Assembly: GCA_964019165.1 (NCBI GenBank)
Contig: OZ025282.1
Span: 7,237,131-7,301,130, forward strand
DNA from: Mastigias papua
Lineage: Eukaryota > Cnidaria > Scyphozoa > Rhizostomeae > Mastigiidae
Reading direction: 5' to 3'
DNA: 64,000 nucleotides
The position numbers and the translations under genes are program-made. Position 1 is the first letter of the stretch; each line of letters begins with the position of its first letter. A model generated the notes under the pieces. The model was given only the letters and a program-made list of their open reading frames with translations, was not told the origin of the DNA and did not search any database. Shown one piece after another: positions 50,301 through 63,400 of this stretch.

Positions 50301-51418
50301 ACGCGAAGGACTACAAAAAGAGTCCACATAATTGATAACTGATGACTGATGACTGATGACTGATTCAGGGTGATAAGAAAGACTATTCCATAATGATTAC
50401 GAAGTACGACTATTCCATGACGGTTGATACAGACTACTACAGCCAGAAGACATAGTTGTTATTCATACATTAAAAATATGGCATTGTAAAAGCCATCTTT
50501 GTACTGTGCTTCGGGGTGTTTGACAGGCCACTAGATCCTAAATTGCAACCTCAAAACGGTGTTAAAATGTTCCCTTGTCGGTGTGAATTTTCTCGCTCTC
50601 CATATGAACAGCATTGCTACTAGGTGTTGTAACATAGGCAAATAGTAAAAAATGCAATGCTGTCCAGATTTGAGTAATTGCTCCATCATCATTGTCTTTC
50701 ACTTTTATTTTAGTAGCTGCTCCATCGTCCTCTGTCTTTCACTTTTGGTGTAGTGTATTCTATATCTGCACTTATGCATGGTCTTGTGCTGTAGTGTAGT
50801 TTCATTTTTGCATATCAATGTCCAAATTCTTCTTATTAGATACTTATGGAGCAATATTTTAGCTGTGTATTTTAGTTTTCATTTATTTGGAATTCATGTC
50901 CATTCTTCTATGACACTTTTCTTCAGGCCCAGTAGCCAAGTGGTGGAGTAGGGGGCAAAGCCCCTCTAGAATTCCAGAAAGTGACTCGGTGGCCCCCTAG
51001 AGGAAGAACACTCATAACTCTTTTGCATCATTTTGCAACATTTGTTAGAATGTAGCCCAAGTAATGTAATTTCAATGCATGTTGAATGCAACTGAGTCAA
51101 CTAGGCCCCCTTGCAAAATCATGCTGGCTACGGGCTTATGCTTCTTCGAGTGAATGACGTGATGTTTAGATTAAATAAGTATTTGAAATGCTCTGTTGTA
51201 GTCCACAAAATGGAAAATCTGGAGGCGAATCAAACCCACTCGTTGAATTGTGGAAGAGAATATCAACAACAGAAGATCGAGATACGCTTCAAAGGATTGT
51301 GGACATTGTTGAATCAACCGGAAAATTCGAAGTAACTGACTCTACATTTGATTTTGATCTTTGCTGTTTAGACAGTGATACTATAGATAAGCTACGGGAG
51401 TCTGTTGCAGCCAGATAG
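44400..51418 (+). CDS. MLLT3: AF9/ENL-type YEATS-domain transcription elongation protein
   Basis: Homologue of human AF9 (MLLT3) and ENL (MLLT1), chromatin readers that bring the super elongation complex and DOT1L to acylated histone H3. Exons: 44400-44411 (MAPE), 45177-45354, 47671-47932, 49049-49933 and 51202-51418, about 517 residues. Phases are 0, 1, 2, 2 and all sites are GT-AG. The YEATS domain covers residues 1 to about 140: [54 protein letters not shown] and [10 protein letters not shown] Lys/Ser-rich, disordered middle (VKKKKPEK and others) with an acidic patch near its end follows. The C-terminal ANC1-homology domain has [27 protein letters not shown] and [10 protein letters not shown]. 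Invertebrates usually have one gene for both human paralogues, so the symbol denotes the family. A poly(A) signal AATAAA lies at 51660. Confidence 0.95.
45643..45661 (+). repeat. Poly(C) tract
   Basis: Homopolymer of about 18 C in the intron after the first YEATS exon. A similar poly(G) run of about 13 lies at 51830-51842. Confidence 0.9.
49934..51201. other. Last intron of the AF9 homologue
   Basis: A small GATAACTGATGACT tandem sits near 50330-50365. A probable short transposon lies at 50927-51135, with ends GGCCCAGTAGCCAAG and CTGGCTACGGGCTT as imperfect inverses. It carries GGGGGCAAAGCCCCTC and CTAGGCCCCCTTGC blocks. Confidence 0.5.
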
Positions 51419-51636
51419 ACGTGGCTGGGAAGCATCACATCATCAATTATCATCATTATTGGGGGGAGGGGCAGAGCTTTCCATCGCGGGGAGTGACCTT
51501 TGCCGCGGTATCCAGATGTATATATGCTCTTTGTATTATGATGCTGTTCTTGTAATTTGGTTTATGGTGGTGTTCATAGTACGGTAGCGAGTTTGGTTTC
51601 AGCAATCTTAAACTTTTGGTGGGCTGTAGGAAAATA

Positions 51637-51706
51637 TGGCAAAATCCATAATTTTGATGAATAAAAGTTAATGGCAAAATCCATAATCTTGATGAATGAA
51701 AGTTTT
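51637..51706 (+). repeat. Tandem duplication spanning the poly(A) signal
   Basis: GGCAAAATCCATAATTTTGATGAATAAAAGTTAAT is followed by a second copy in which the signal reads AATGAA instead of AATAAA. Period about 36 bp. It lies in the AF9-homologue 3' UTR. Confidence 0.85.
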
Positions 51707-53579
51707 ACATCAGTGGCTGAGTAGAAGCCAAACCTTTCAATTGTGAAAGAGGTATTTTCTGGATAATTGGTGCTATATTATCACCACCTTTGCATTTTCA
51801 CACACCTACTTTTGAGTACCGAATAAACGGGGGGGGGGGGGGGTGGGAGTAAATAGGGGATTGGAAAATATCATGTGCAAAATAATTGGGGGTTGGAACA
51901 AATGGGGAGATAGAGCACATGGATATTGCAAAGAACAACTTTTGAAAACTGATTAATCAAGAGTTGTCAATAAAAGCAAGCCATAGGCAATTATACGATT
52001 ATTCGGTACTGCAAAGTACAAAAGGAATCATCGCTAGAACATAAGGGCCTTCTTGCCATAACAACAGTGTTTTACCTAATAGCATGATATATATTTGATA
52101 GTTCTTGTTATGATCACGGAGTGAACAGACAAGGTCCTAGACTGTTGGTGGTTATCAACACTTTAATCTCCCTTGAAAACCTTCATTCACTGTACAAATA
52201 ATAACCGCTCAATTTTTTTGCGAGAAGAGGGCTAACTAGATAGATTATTACGGCGCCATTTTATAGCCTCTGCTGAAAGACAACATACAGACTTGGACTG
52301 AGGCTCATGCATTGATCTCTTTTCTAATTAACCGGGTGCGTTGAAAGTGCAGCGCACTTCCATACGCCCCTGTGGGGATTCTTCTTTGCCACCTCTTATA
52401 GGGAAAGGAGATTTTTGTGTGTCTTATAGAACTTGCATGCCTTTTCGAGTGGCTACGAAAACAAGTATTCAATAATCTTCCTGAGAATTATATCCTAATA
52501 TGAAATCTTGTGTATTTGCTTCCTTTGTATAATACCAATGGTCTTTCATGCTCTTCACGTGGCCGTAAGCGTATGCGAAAATTTGCTGGCTTAAGTTTCT
52601 ATACGAAAATGAAATTGGAGCTTTGGATTATCTGGGGAAATACGCAGTCGATCTTACGTATGTATTATAATAGCTGATAATCTTGTGAACGATGGATGGG
52701 GAGGCTATCTCTTTGACTTATTTCAAGATCCATCGTCCATCATATTTTGCTTAGCCTTCTTTGAAACCTGGAGGAGCATGAACAACGGGGTTTTTTCTAC
52801 TTCTCTTCGGGAAAGAATTCTTTATTTCATGCCCCTATTGAGGGTAGAATTTGGTCATAAGAGAATGGGACTTCTCGAGCTGTAAGACAGACGATTTTTT
52901 CGTGTATTGCAAAGAACATGTCATTACGAATTTATCAATTTTATTTAAAACATTTGCGGACTCGATTTTGTCAACCCAAGCAGTCCAAAGCTGATGTTGC
53001 AACAGAATCTTGCAACAGTAGCTATAGTTCGTATGTATGAACCCACAGACAGACAAAGAATTATTTCTATTTTAGATGCAAGCGTTGTGCTTCTTGCATT
53101 CTTTTTAAGCAGTATTTAGCCATTTTTATCAGTATTTCGTTGTATATGAGTCAAGTCGTCAGTATATATATGTAGATTTTGCCTAATTTCATGAGATGTT
53201 TTTAAGTCACTTGGCTCCATATTTACCGTTTGTTTTGTCTTTGTAGTTATGAAATTTCATAATCTGATCCATTAAGATCATTTTCACTTTTGTGGCAATT
53301 TTCATTATCCTCACCATCAATATCATTAGCATCATCACCATGTCCGCCACATTTTAATCACTTTGATGATTAATATGTTGATTTAACCTTTGTCATCATT
53401 CTTATTGTTGCCATCTTGTCATCACTACCATCTTTTTCCTCTTGAAGTAATTGTGTCGGTGGAACTCGTCGCTGTACATTTATCAGGAAACTAGAATCCT
53501 TGGTTGAAGAATATTAACCATTTTATCTTTGCATGCTGACTAGTGTATTCTGCGATATATCGAGGAGACAACAACTCGT

Positions 53580-53850
53580 ATTTCGGAATAAAATCACCAC
53601 AGAAGCTTCTTTGTTGAAGGTTAAGAAAGCAAAGCTGTCACCACTTCTTAGAAACTATATATTTGACTGCACGAAAAGAACAGTCATCTTCATGGTAAGC
53701 AAGTTATTTACAAACGAATAACTTCTAAATGACTTGCTCATTCTGAAGATGACTGTTTGAGCAATCGAATATAGAGTGTTTTAAAAAGTGATGACATCTT
53801 TGCTTTCTTACCTGCAACAATGAAGCCTCTGTTTTGCTTCTATTCATAAT
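53580..53850. mobile_element. Foldback element with arms of about 120 bp
   Basis: The left arm (about 53580-53700: AGAAGCTTCTTTGTTGAAGG, AAGAAAGCAAAGCTGTCA, ACAGTCATCTTCATGGTAAG) is mirrored by the right arm (about 53735-53850: TCTGAAGATGACTGT, TGACATCTTTGCTTTCTTACC, GAAGCCTCTGTTTT). There are many mismatches. The centre repeats CAAGTTATTT / AATGACTTG. Likely an old non-autonomous DNA transposon. Confidence 0.7.
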
Positions 53851-54899
53851 TAAGCTACTTCTCCATATGGACTGCTTTAACTCATATTACCCAACTCCAA
53901 GAGTTTCTATGGAGTGCTACTACGTATTTCAGTTCTACTGGAAATGGGAATTCTTAGCTGTCCTTTGATTTCTCCGAACACTAGCCTTTCTTTCACTTCT
54001 TTACCACAACCACCATTTTCATCTAGGCCGCGAATTGCCTTTTCAATAACTGCCTTTGAATTACTGCTCTGGCTACTATCCTTAATGCTCTTCGGTATTG
54101 TCAGGATTCATCTTTTCATACACTGTTTTTTGGACCGGATAATTTTTGCGGAGGCTCGATGTTCTTAATGTTTGTATAATTTTAGACTCAAATATTCTTA
54201 AAATTGTTCTTATTTCACGAGTGATTTACAGTTGCTAAGACATTCAGCAGACCAACGTTAGACAATAATATAACGAATGCTGTTTATTAGCAATCTCATC
54301 AGAATTTGTTTACCAAATGAATGTAGGTAGTTGAATTCTTATGGAAATTTTCATCTTGGGCTGAGTACGTTCTAACAGTCTTCTTAAATCTTCCTATCCA
54401 TTGAATTTTCCTTTGTTTAGCTAACATGTCTTTTCCCACTTTTGGTTATTATAACCCTTTTTATCTCCTATTTGTTAGCTGAAGATGGGGCGACCTCGCC
54501 TCGAAAAGTTCTCTAATTCCTACATACGGTTATGTCATAATTCTGTTTTTTACATCAAAATGGCTTTATCGAGGTAATGAAAATTGCAACACCCGTGATT
54601 CTGGAAGTGTTTTTCTTCGTGGCTCTCTTATTGAAATCTTCTTGCTCTTTTGGGTAAATCGAGTCTCAGTACGCCGATAAAGATTGTAATTGTCTCGGTA
54701 GCCAATGTCACTGTCATTGCTCAGGGATTAGGTAACATCTTCAGCTTTGCTCATTTCACCGATAGTCACTACCAAGCCTACCGGTTTGTCGTCGTTGTTA
54801 TGTATGATAGAATATTTTTGTGTTGTATCACCATGCGTCTCGGTCTACCAGCCTTTTGTAGAATTATCTGTCAGATGGTAGAGTTGGGCATGATTTTCA

Positions 54900-55089
54900 T
54901 AGCATAGCTGCCAAATGTTTCAGAGCTCTGATTAGTTCTCCCAACCTAACTGACCAATCATCATGCAGGATTCCGAACACACTTGCGTTACACAACTAAA
55001 TTTATGCCCATTTTGCATGATAATTGGTCAGTTAGGTTGGGAGAAAATAGACTTGATCAGTGCTCTCAGAATTTTGGCGCGACTATGCT
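54900..55089. mobile_element. hAT-like MITE, copy 2
   Basis: 190 bp, same family as 31781-31967. The left end TAGCATAGCTGCCAAAT is mirrored by TTTTGGCGCGACTATGCT, with GTTCTCCCAACCTAACTGA against TCAGTTAGGTTGGGAGAA. It is flanked by GATTTTCA and GATTCTCA, an 8-bp duplication with one change. Confidence 0.85.
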
Positions 55090-55390
55090 GATTCTCAGGT
55101 CTCCGTAGTATTTGTGTGTAATGCCTTTGTATTTTTGTCACATATCAAAGGAACCCAACATGCCTCTCGTCGGGTAGTGGTTAATCTCTAGTTCATTCTA
55201 TCATTAATATGTAGCGGTTAGTATTTCCAAGAACTTTAGGCATGATTTATTGAACTTGATTTTCACTCGTATTTGTAACTCATTACTCTCTAAGGGGACG
55301 TAGAATTTTCCAGAATTCAATGCAATGTTCATCTGCTACAGTAGTTTTGCAGCTGTATCTTCACCAGCTCTATCAGATCTGCTATTGCAG

Positions 55391-55448
55391 AAACCGGCAA
55401 TCTCCGGTCAGAGAACCAAATCCGGCTAACACAGGCCTGGGCCAATGA
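55391..55448 (+). other. Orphan exon-like segment
   Basis: 58 nt between a strong acceptor (CTGCTATTGCAG) and a strong donor (GTAAGTTT). It is richer in GC than its surroundings. One frame is open and reads TGNLRSENQIRLTQAWANE, phase 1 to 2. I found no partner exons, so it may be part of an unannotated or non-coding transcript or chance. Confidence 0.25.
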
Positions 55449-55839
55449 GTAAGTTTTTATGACCTATTGACCTAAACAATTTCGTCCCCCAAGTTGACTT
55501 CTAACATCTAATAGTATATCGAGTTTGCAAGGCTGTTCTGGACCACTTTTTAGAGTGAAACTAAAACCAGGGCCTCTCCAATCTGGTGTGGCCTGTGAAA
55601 CAGAGAAGGCAGACGTAGATTTGGCGCCCATGGACAAAATTTGCCCTTCCCTGACCTATTGTTTGAATCTGTTTTTTTCAAGCCTTTCACATACTAATAA
55701 GTTCGCTCCAATTTCTTCATTAAAACGTTCCCCATACCCCCACCGAGATGGTGGGAATTATCCCTTTATTTTCGCCACCAGAGTACTGTGTCTTTTGATG
55801 TTCTGTAGTCTCTTCCAGTCGTCATCCCAGGAGAATACA

Positions 55840-56020
<181 letters not shown>

Positions 56021-56989
56021 ATGTATTATTTACTTAGGCGCCCTCTCCATCCTTACATCCCACTGCCTACAATCCATTCTGGTTCTCTTTACATCTATAA
56101 CGATATGTTTTCGCTTTTAAACTGCAAGATTATTATATTAAAATCGCAATATCGTTTCGTATATTTTTATTCATACGCATCAGTAAGAAATTTTGAGTTA
56201 TTTAATAACTTGTTAACTTATATTTCGCTTGTTTTTGTTTTGCACTGGACTTGCAGTTTTTTACTCGCAGATTGAATAGGATTGAGTCAAACAGCCCTAT
56301 AGGATCATAGAAATACGACCTGTGCTGATTTGTCCGATAAGAATGGTGAAAGCGAAAATGCCGGTTTCTTTATGGGGGGATTCGAAACAGACAGCCAGAG
56401 CTTTGTCTTGAAGTATCATCGCCCGCCAGGCGCAAAACTCTGTGGGGCCTTGGGGTCTAGACTCTTAACATTCTCCTCAAGAAGATAAAAGTTCCCTTTT
56501 CTTTGGAAAGTTATGAAACTGTGTGTTCTATTTCTGTTAGATTATAATCATTAAATTTGAACGTAGGGAAATCATGAGAAATTCCTGAAAAATACTATCT
56601 CAAGGTACATTGCCATTAGCAAATCTGTGTTATGCCCTTTTTTGTAGCTTAGAGCACTGGCTCTTTAAAATTCCTAGTTGCTCGCCAGCATGCAATAATA
56701 TACAGGCCTCCCATAAGGCATAAAATAAAGCGAAACCTCATGATTTTTAAGTTTATCATATATTTCTCAAAATTGGTATAAAATTTAGATATTGATTATA
56801 AATTAGCATAAAACGTCAGTTCACAAAACTGTTTTTATCAATATTTGGTCTCTAAAGAGACAATGACTGACTAGCAACAACGAAATTGTCTATGTATGAT
56901 ATTCACCATTCTCAAATGCATATTCTCATGTTCTTTACCCCTGAGTCCCCTTACTAAGGTAAACATGTTTTGACTCGGCTTTGTTGACA

Positions 56990-58165
56990 ATATAGATAGC
57001 GAAGCTGGCCGCGTATGGATTTAGCATCAACAGTCTTTGCCTGATGTATGACTATCTTAATAACAGATATCAAAGGGTAAAGATTGGTTCAATCAGAAGT
57101 TCTCCACGGAAAATACATGTGGGGGTTCCGCAAGGGTCAGTATTAGGGTCCATGCTATTCAATATCTTTATTAATGACTAGTTTCTCATTAGCCTGGATT
57201 CTGAGATTTGCAATTTTGCGGATGACAACACTATTTTCTCCTGTCGAAATGAACTACACGAAATAGTGACTGTTTTGGAAATGATCTAAGCATACTGCTA
57301 GAATGGTTCACATGCAATGGCATGGTAGTAAACCCCAAGAAATTTCAGTTAATGTTTCTAGGCCTGAAAAGAAAGCAAGGACTGCGCCTAAATATTCAGG
57401 GCAGTAAAATAGTAGCAAAAGATTATGTTAAACTTCTTGGGTTTGAAATTGACAACAAACTAAAGTTTGACAAGCATGTGCAAACGCTGTGCCAAAAAGT
57501 CAACAAAAAGACTAGTGCTTTTTTAGGCTAAATATGTATATCTCCAGAGAGCAAGCATTATCAATTTGCAATGTGGTGATTCTGTCGAATTTCAATTATT
57601 GCCCTTTGATCTGGCTATCCTGCAATAAAGGTGCAAATAAGAAAATAGATCGCGCTCAGAAGCGTGCACTAAGGATCCTCCACGATGACTTTGGCTCTTC
57701 ACTTCAGTCGTTACTCGCTCGCAGTAATAGCTTTACCATCCGTAAAAAATTTGCAAAAATTGATGACTGAAATATACATGTCACTGAATAATATAAATCC
57801 ATCGATTGTATGGGAATTTCATGAGAAGAAACATGTGGCCTATGACCTAAGGAAAAAGAATCTTTGCAAACTTCCACAGGCAAATACATCTTTTGGAGTA
57901 GAATCTGTATCTTTCAGTGGCAGTTTCCTCTGGAATACCCTTGATGATAATGTAAAACAAGAACCGACACTCGTACGTTTTAAAAATTAGATAAGAAATT
58001 GGGCCGGAGAACATTGAACCTGCAGAATATGCCGCTAACAATACAGGACATGGTACTAGTTTTTATTTAGATTTATGGTTTTGTACTTATGTAGGTTGGC
58101 CTAAATTAGTATTTACTAATACTAGTCTCTGTAAACCAACGTTAAATAATGATTATATGATATGA
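56990..58165 (+). mobile_element. 5'-truncated LINE, RT domain to 3' end
   Basis: From 57002 the frame reads KLAAYGFSINSL, then VGVPQGSVLGSMLFNIFIND followed by a stop, then CNFADDNTIFSC (the catalytic ADD box near 57215). Frameshifts lead to KFQLMFLGLKRKQG, LLGFEIDNKLKFDKHVQ, YCPLIWLSC and RAQKRALRILHDDF. The layout is that of CR1- or Jockey-like LINEs. It is inactive but far less decayed than the copy at 25190. The 3' end has a short TATGATATGATAG tail near 58155. The 5' half, including the endonuclease, is absent. Confidence 0.85.
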
Positions 58166-59648
58166 TAGTAATCCGAGGGAGTAGCAAAGAGTAGCATGAA
58201 AGAGCATAAATTCCATGAGACTATGACGTAAAATTGCATGGAATATGTTTTCTTCTATCAATACAAACTAGCAACAATGACGACAACAACAACAAGTTAT
58301 GTAAGGTCGTGTGGTACTCGCAGTGAGAAAAGATTCAAAATCACCGGGTCCCTTCTGCAGGTGCCACTTCCTTATTATTAACAACAATAGTACCTATACT
58401 GAGGATCATGGTAGCCGTTCGCTAGAGATTTTAGAATACTAATACATGTAAAATGTGTGGTAAGATTGGCATAATTTCAGAAGAACCAGTGAATTTTGGT
58501 TGGGAGGACTGAATATAGTATAAAGTCTATTTGTGACTCCAACGAGGAATATCGTGTAGAAAACAGCAAGAATTTTTATTACGGTTGCGCTCAATTAATG
58601 CATCATCAGGTTAATATCGTCCCCTTTGTCATGAAAGTCTTACAATATATGTTATTTCAGGCATGTTGATAATTACTTTTGCTATATCTTATGTTCTTAT
58701 AGCTGTTTTAAAAGATTATACCTTATTTTCTTGGCTGGTGACGACTACAAAGTTGGAGTAGAGCTATTGCCCTTCGAGGTCTTCAAATGTGGCCGAATGC
58801 CTGTATCTTGCATCAATCAGTATTTTTTTGAAAAAGCTTGGAAGACACAATTTTCCGTGTTTGTGTTCACATTAACGATGAATTCTCTCTTTTCCTTAGA
58901 AGAACTTAGTTTAAAGAGATGAAAGCAATTGGGATTTATGAGCACAGGACGGACTCTTGAAATTATTGTGTAGAAATGAATATTTTCTGAAGAAGTTGGG
59001 GGGATACACTTGTCCATATTGACGTCTTGTCTCCAAATGGAATTTTTCCAAGGGACGCAGTTAGTCACAAATAAAATGCATTTATTCCTTTTAGAACGTG
59101 GAATCCATATGGAATTCTTGCCTATTCGTTTTCTTGTGAATGGGTCTGCCATGCAAGCAAAATTTATACTGTCTTAATAACAATCCAAGACATTGCAAAA
59201 AGTGAAGATAGTTACATACGTCACATAAAAATAATAGAACTAAAGCAATTGTAGGTGACACTAGGCACAAACAACAGATCTTTTGTAGCAAAAAGTGTAC
59301 AATATAAAACACAATGAGTACAACTAAATATCCACGTTGCGATCACCGTTGTTCGCTGTCAAGAACTGATTTCATGAAAACGAGGTTGCAAACCGTTAGG
59401 AATATGCTGTGGTGTAACAACAACAATTTGTAATCTCTTCATGCTCAAAGCACAAGTGATGATGTACTGTAGTTTGGAGTAGATGGACGGAGGTGTTAGT
59501 GACTTGCAACCCAAACTTTCAAATAAGACGAGTGTAATAACAGTTTAGTGGAGTACACCCGAAGTTCCTCAAGAATGGCGTGTACTTAGGACTATGAAAC
59601 CTATATGCCAATAAACATGGCGGGATTCTGAGATCATATCGAAGAAGA

Positions 59649-60404
59649 ATGAATGAAGGCACCGTATCATGCATCTCCGAAAGACTTAATTCGTCCAGAA
59701 CAGTTCTGAACTTAAGTCATATTCCGCTGAAAGTCTTGCCTCCGCAGTTGATGGTCAAATGCAATGAGCTGAGGAAGCTCTACTTGAATTCATGTGATCT
59801 TATAATGCCTCCAATGGAGATACATTTGTTTAGAAATCTCGAAGAATTTACTCTAGATGATAACCAGTTATCTATGCTGCCCTCAAGTATTGGTGATTTG
59901 TGTCATCTGAGGTGCCTATGTCTATGTGATAATCCATTGGGTTTTCTGCCAACTCAAATTGGCAACCTCAAGCAGCTTACACGACTATTTGTAGACAGAT
60001 CCCAACTAATGTTCTTCCCAGAGGAAATTTGTAGCCTTGAGAATCTAGAATTTTTAGGAGTCGCAGGAAACCAAATAACCAGTATTTCGGAGAGATTTGT
60101 TAATTTGGAAAAGCTGAAATGGGTAAATGTGTCACAGAATAACATCAGTGACTTACCATGGGCATTGAAGGGATTGAAGATGCTGGCATATTGTGACCTC
60201 TCAGAGAATAGACTTTCAGATATTCCGAAAAGCTTATTTAATGTTCAGAGTTTAATGTCTTTGATTTTAAAAGGAAACAAGATTAAGGTTGTAGAGAGTG
60301 AGTTTTGTCACAAGATCCTGGCAATGGCAAAGTTGGATTTGAGAGAGAATTTTATTGAAGATATGCCTGTGGAACTAATGACATGTGAGCATGTTTTTAT
60401 TTGA
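59649..60404 (+). CDS. Leucine-rich-repeat protein, first coding exon(s)
   Basis: Starts at the ATG at 59649. The frame runs 251 codons to a TGA at 60402, but a GTGAGC donor at 60385 suggests splicing after 245 codons plus one base (phase 1). It encodes about nine LRRs of 22-23 residues with the pattern LxxLxLxxNxLxxLPxxIxxL. Examples are NLEEFTLDDNQLSMLPSSIG, HLRCLCLCDNPLGFLPTQIG and DLSENRLSDIPKSLF. There is no signal peptide or membrane segment, so it is probably cytosolic and of the Shoc2/LRRC type. Such proteins are binding scaffolds. I cannot name the orthologue because the C-terminal part is not visible. Candidate next acceptors with a compatible frame are at 62692 and 63322, each giving only a short tail. 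Confidence 0.8.
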   Translation: MNEGTVSCISERLNSSRTVLNLSHIPLKVLPPQLMVKCNELRKLYLNSCDLIMPPMEIHLFRNLEEFTLDDNQLSMLPSSIGDLCHLRCLCLCDNPLGFLPTQIGNLKQLTRLFVDRSQLMFFPEEICSLENLEFLGVAGNQITSISERFVNLEKLKWVNVSQNNISDLPWALKGLKMLAYCDLSENRLSDIPKSLFNVQSLMSLILKGNKIKVVESEFCHKILAMAKLDLRENFIEDMPVELMTCEHVFI

Positions 60405-63400
60405 GAGATTTGCTTTGCCTGATTTTCATACTCTTAATTACTATTTTTCTTTGAAAATTTGTATCAAGATAATCCTAGTGAACTGCCCAATTGTCATTCA
60501 TTTGATTGGCTATTGAGATTACTCTCACTGTGTTGCTGGAAGTTGTACCTAATAACAGAGAGTTAGCACACAGTTGATCAAACGTTTGAGGGTGTTGTAT
60601 ATGTTGCTAGAAAGTTGCTATTTCCATATTGTCACAAGGCTGCACAATCTGTGCAGCTCACCCTGGCATATACCAAGGTTGTAATTAAATTTTGGTAGCA
60701 GAAATTCCAAGCAGGCTTATCTTGCAAAGCTTAGAAGTGTACAGAGTAAATTTTGTTGTTTTTTAAGTCAACTTCCAGAGGATACTTCGTGGTGTTTTTC
60801 ACATGTTTTGCTGATAATATTTCTGATATTTTATACTTCTTTGTAGAAATTTCAAATTTTTTAGTGGGAAGAAGCTTGTGATAAATTGTGTCTAACATTC
60901 CTGAAGGGTGTTGTTTATTAGGAGTTGGGAAGTGAAGTCAAAAGTTAGGGTGGGAATTTGCTTGTTGATTGAAAGGCCTTTTCTAGCTCTGGGCATAGTT
61001 TATGATGCATCATTGAGCTATTACTGTTTATTTTATCAGCCAAATGTGTCATTTTAAGTATGTAGCAGTATGGAAGATCTTTTCTGAACATTTGCCATGA
61101 CATTCAACTTAGACTTTTTGTAGCCTCATACCTCTTTTGTAAAATATTGTGTAGGGATACAGCCATTTTCAGCAATACCTTGGTAATTTGAATTCTGTAT
61201 TATCTTGATGTTGGATTCCCTTTAATATGAAAGCAATATATGCCCAGAGGCACAAGTGTAAATTCTTATAGGGGTGTCCATTTGATGGGTACCTGAGTGT
61301 TTAGTGGTGGTGTGAGTCTTAAAGCAGTGGAGGAGAAAGAAACATTGGGTATCTGGGGACAAAGTGCCATATTGGGTATCTGGGGAAAATTTTGAGCACA
61401 TGCCCTTTGAGTTTTTGGGAAGTTGCCTTTTGCGATATAGTGATATGTGCATTCTAAATAGAAAACAACAGATGAATTCAGTAGTTTTTTGATATTTTTT
61501 TTGAATGAATATAGATACAATCTTGAATAGGATCATTCAAAATCTGAAAAAAGCAAAATTGAGAGCCAGATCAGGACAACTTTATTCCTATGAAATAGTG
61601 ACAGGGACCAGGTGGTGCTGAAGTCATTTGGAGGTTTGACACCCCACACCCCCATATTTGTACCCCTGTTGCCAGTTAGGAAAGTGGTTGGCCCATGCTT
61701 GCAACCTCAGATATTATGCAGTTTTTTTATTGAGGTTGAGAAAGTAGCACTCTTTTGCAACATTGATGCTTAGGGCTGTGTCATGCCAGACTAAAAATTG
61801 TACTAGCATAACCTCTAATATCCTAAAGGGAGCCCTTAAGATTTCTTGTTACATGCCATGTAGGAATGAATGAAGTGTAAATTCGTTTATAAGATTGAAA
61901 ACAAGAGATGCAGAACAGTTCTCATGATAGTTTCTCTTCAATCAAATGTATTACAATACACCAGTATTGCCTGTAAGCTTTTGGGAATTGTATGTTAATA
62001 TTGTTCAAATGTTGCCAGACCAAACAATGGTTCTCCTACAAGGAAAAATGTATATTTTTGAATTTTATCAGAACTAACCTTTCAATTCTTAAAGGCTGCT
62101 AGGATACTGTTTAGTTAATTTTGAAAATGTAGCACACGCCAGTGTAAGTCAGAACTTATAGAAAATGCAGACGCGAATGGTAGGGAATCAAAGCATCTTT
62201 AGGTGTCAAGCATCGATGTGAAGAGCATCTTTAGAGTTCTACGTAAAGTTTATAACATCAAAGAATCCGCCTGCAATGTCATATGAGAGAAGGAAATTCA
62301 AAGCTTCTTCATGCTTGCTATGAAAGGAAATTACTGTGAGGACCAGAGGTGTTGTCAAAAGCTCTTGCGACATTTGATGTCTAGAGACCATTAGGCCAAC
62401 ACAATTCTATGTAATTAGCATAAGCATGTGTTCAGACCGCATCAAGTGAAACAGGTCCTTGGGCTGTTTGCTATAGCTTAGGTGTAAGGTACCTGCAGAT
62501 GCCGGTTTGAAGAATTTCATACTGAAATACTTTGGGGAGACGCTGGCAAGGCGACACCTGGTGTTTTTGCGCAGGTGAATTTATTGATGTACTGTTCGTT
62601 TAGATTCTAGTAATTTATTGGGCCTATTCTCTTCTTTCATAATAGTAAACTTTTGTGCAATGTTGCTGGAGCTTGCAAGTTTCTCTTTGCAGGCTGCACT
62701 GTAAGACGTGTTCATTCGTTTCAGGATGTACGTTGCATGGACTAATGATAACACGGATTAAAGTTTCCAAACTATAAGCTGCAGGACGGTGTCACTATAG
62801 CGAGCTTTTGTCAGATTTCAAAAATCTAGTCCCCAATGACTCGTAAGTATGGTCTGCTCACTGCCTAGGTGTCTCATTTTATTTCCGCTTTTCATCTTCG
62901 GTATCATAATGTGTATTTACGCGTTTCCTTGTAGTGCAGTTTGTATTACCAGATAAAGAAGTAGTACTTGTTTAACAATGTAGGGCCATTTAAATGATGC
63001 TGTTTGGATGTATAGGACTTTTACAGTAGTGGCTTGGGGAGATTTTTGCAAGTCCTTGGTTTTCGTACGTGTGACGATAATTATGCTTTGGTGTAGTGCA
63101 AAGTTCTAGCCTGTTAAGTTTATGGAATTTGTTGAAAAAGAAGCACATTGTTTTGTAGGAGGAGGTGAGCTTAGCACATTACATGAAGTAATTTAAAATA
63201 CTTATTAAATTTTGAGTTGTTTGATTACACCTCTACACTGCTGTAAGATTGTTGATTTTGATGCTGTGTTTGTTAAAAACCTTCCAGATTATCATAAATT
63301 CACTTTTGCAAACCTACTGCAGGTAATTGGACTGTGAACTTTCGTGCATATTATCGAAGGTATTAATGGAAAACAGCGTGGTGGCAATAAATTTATCTTT

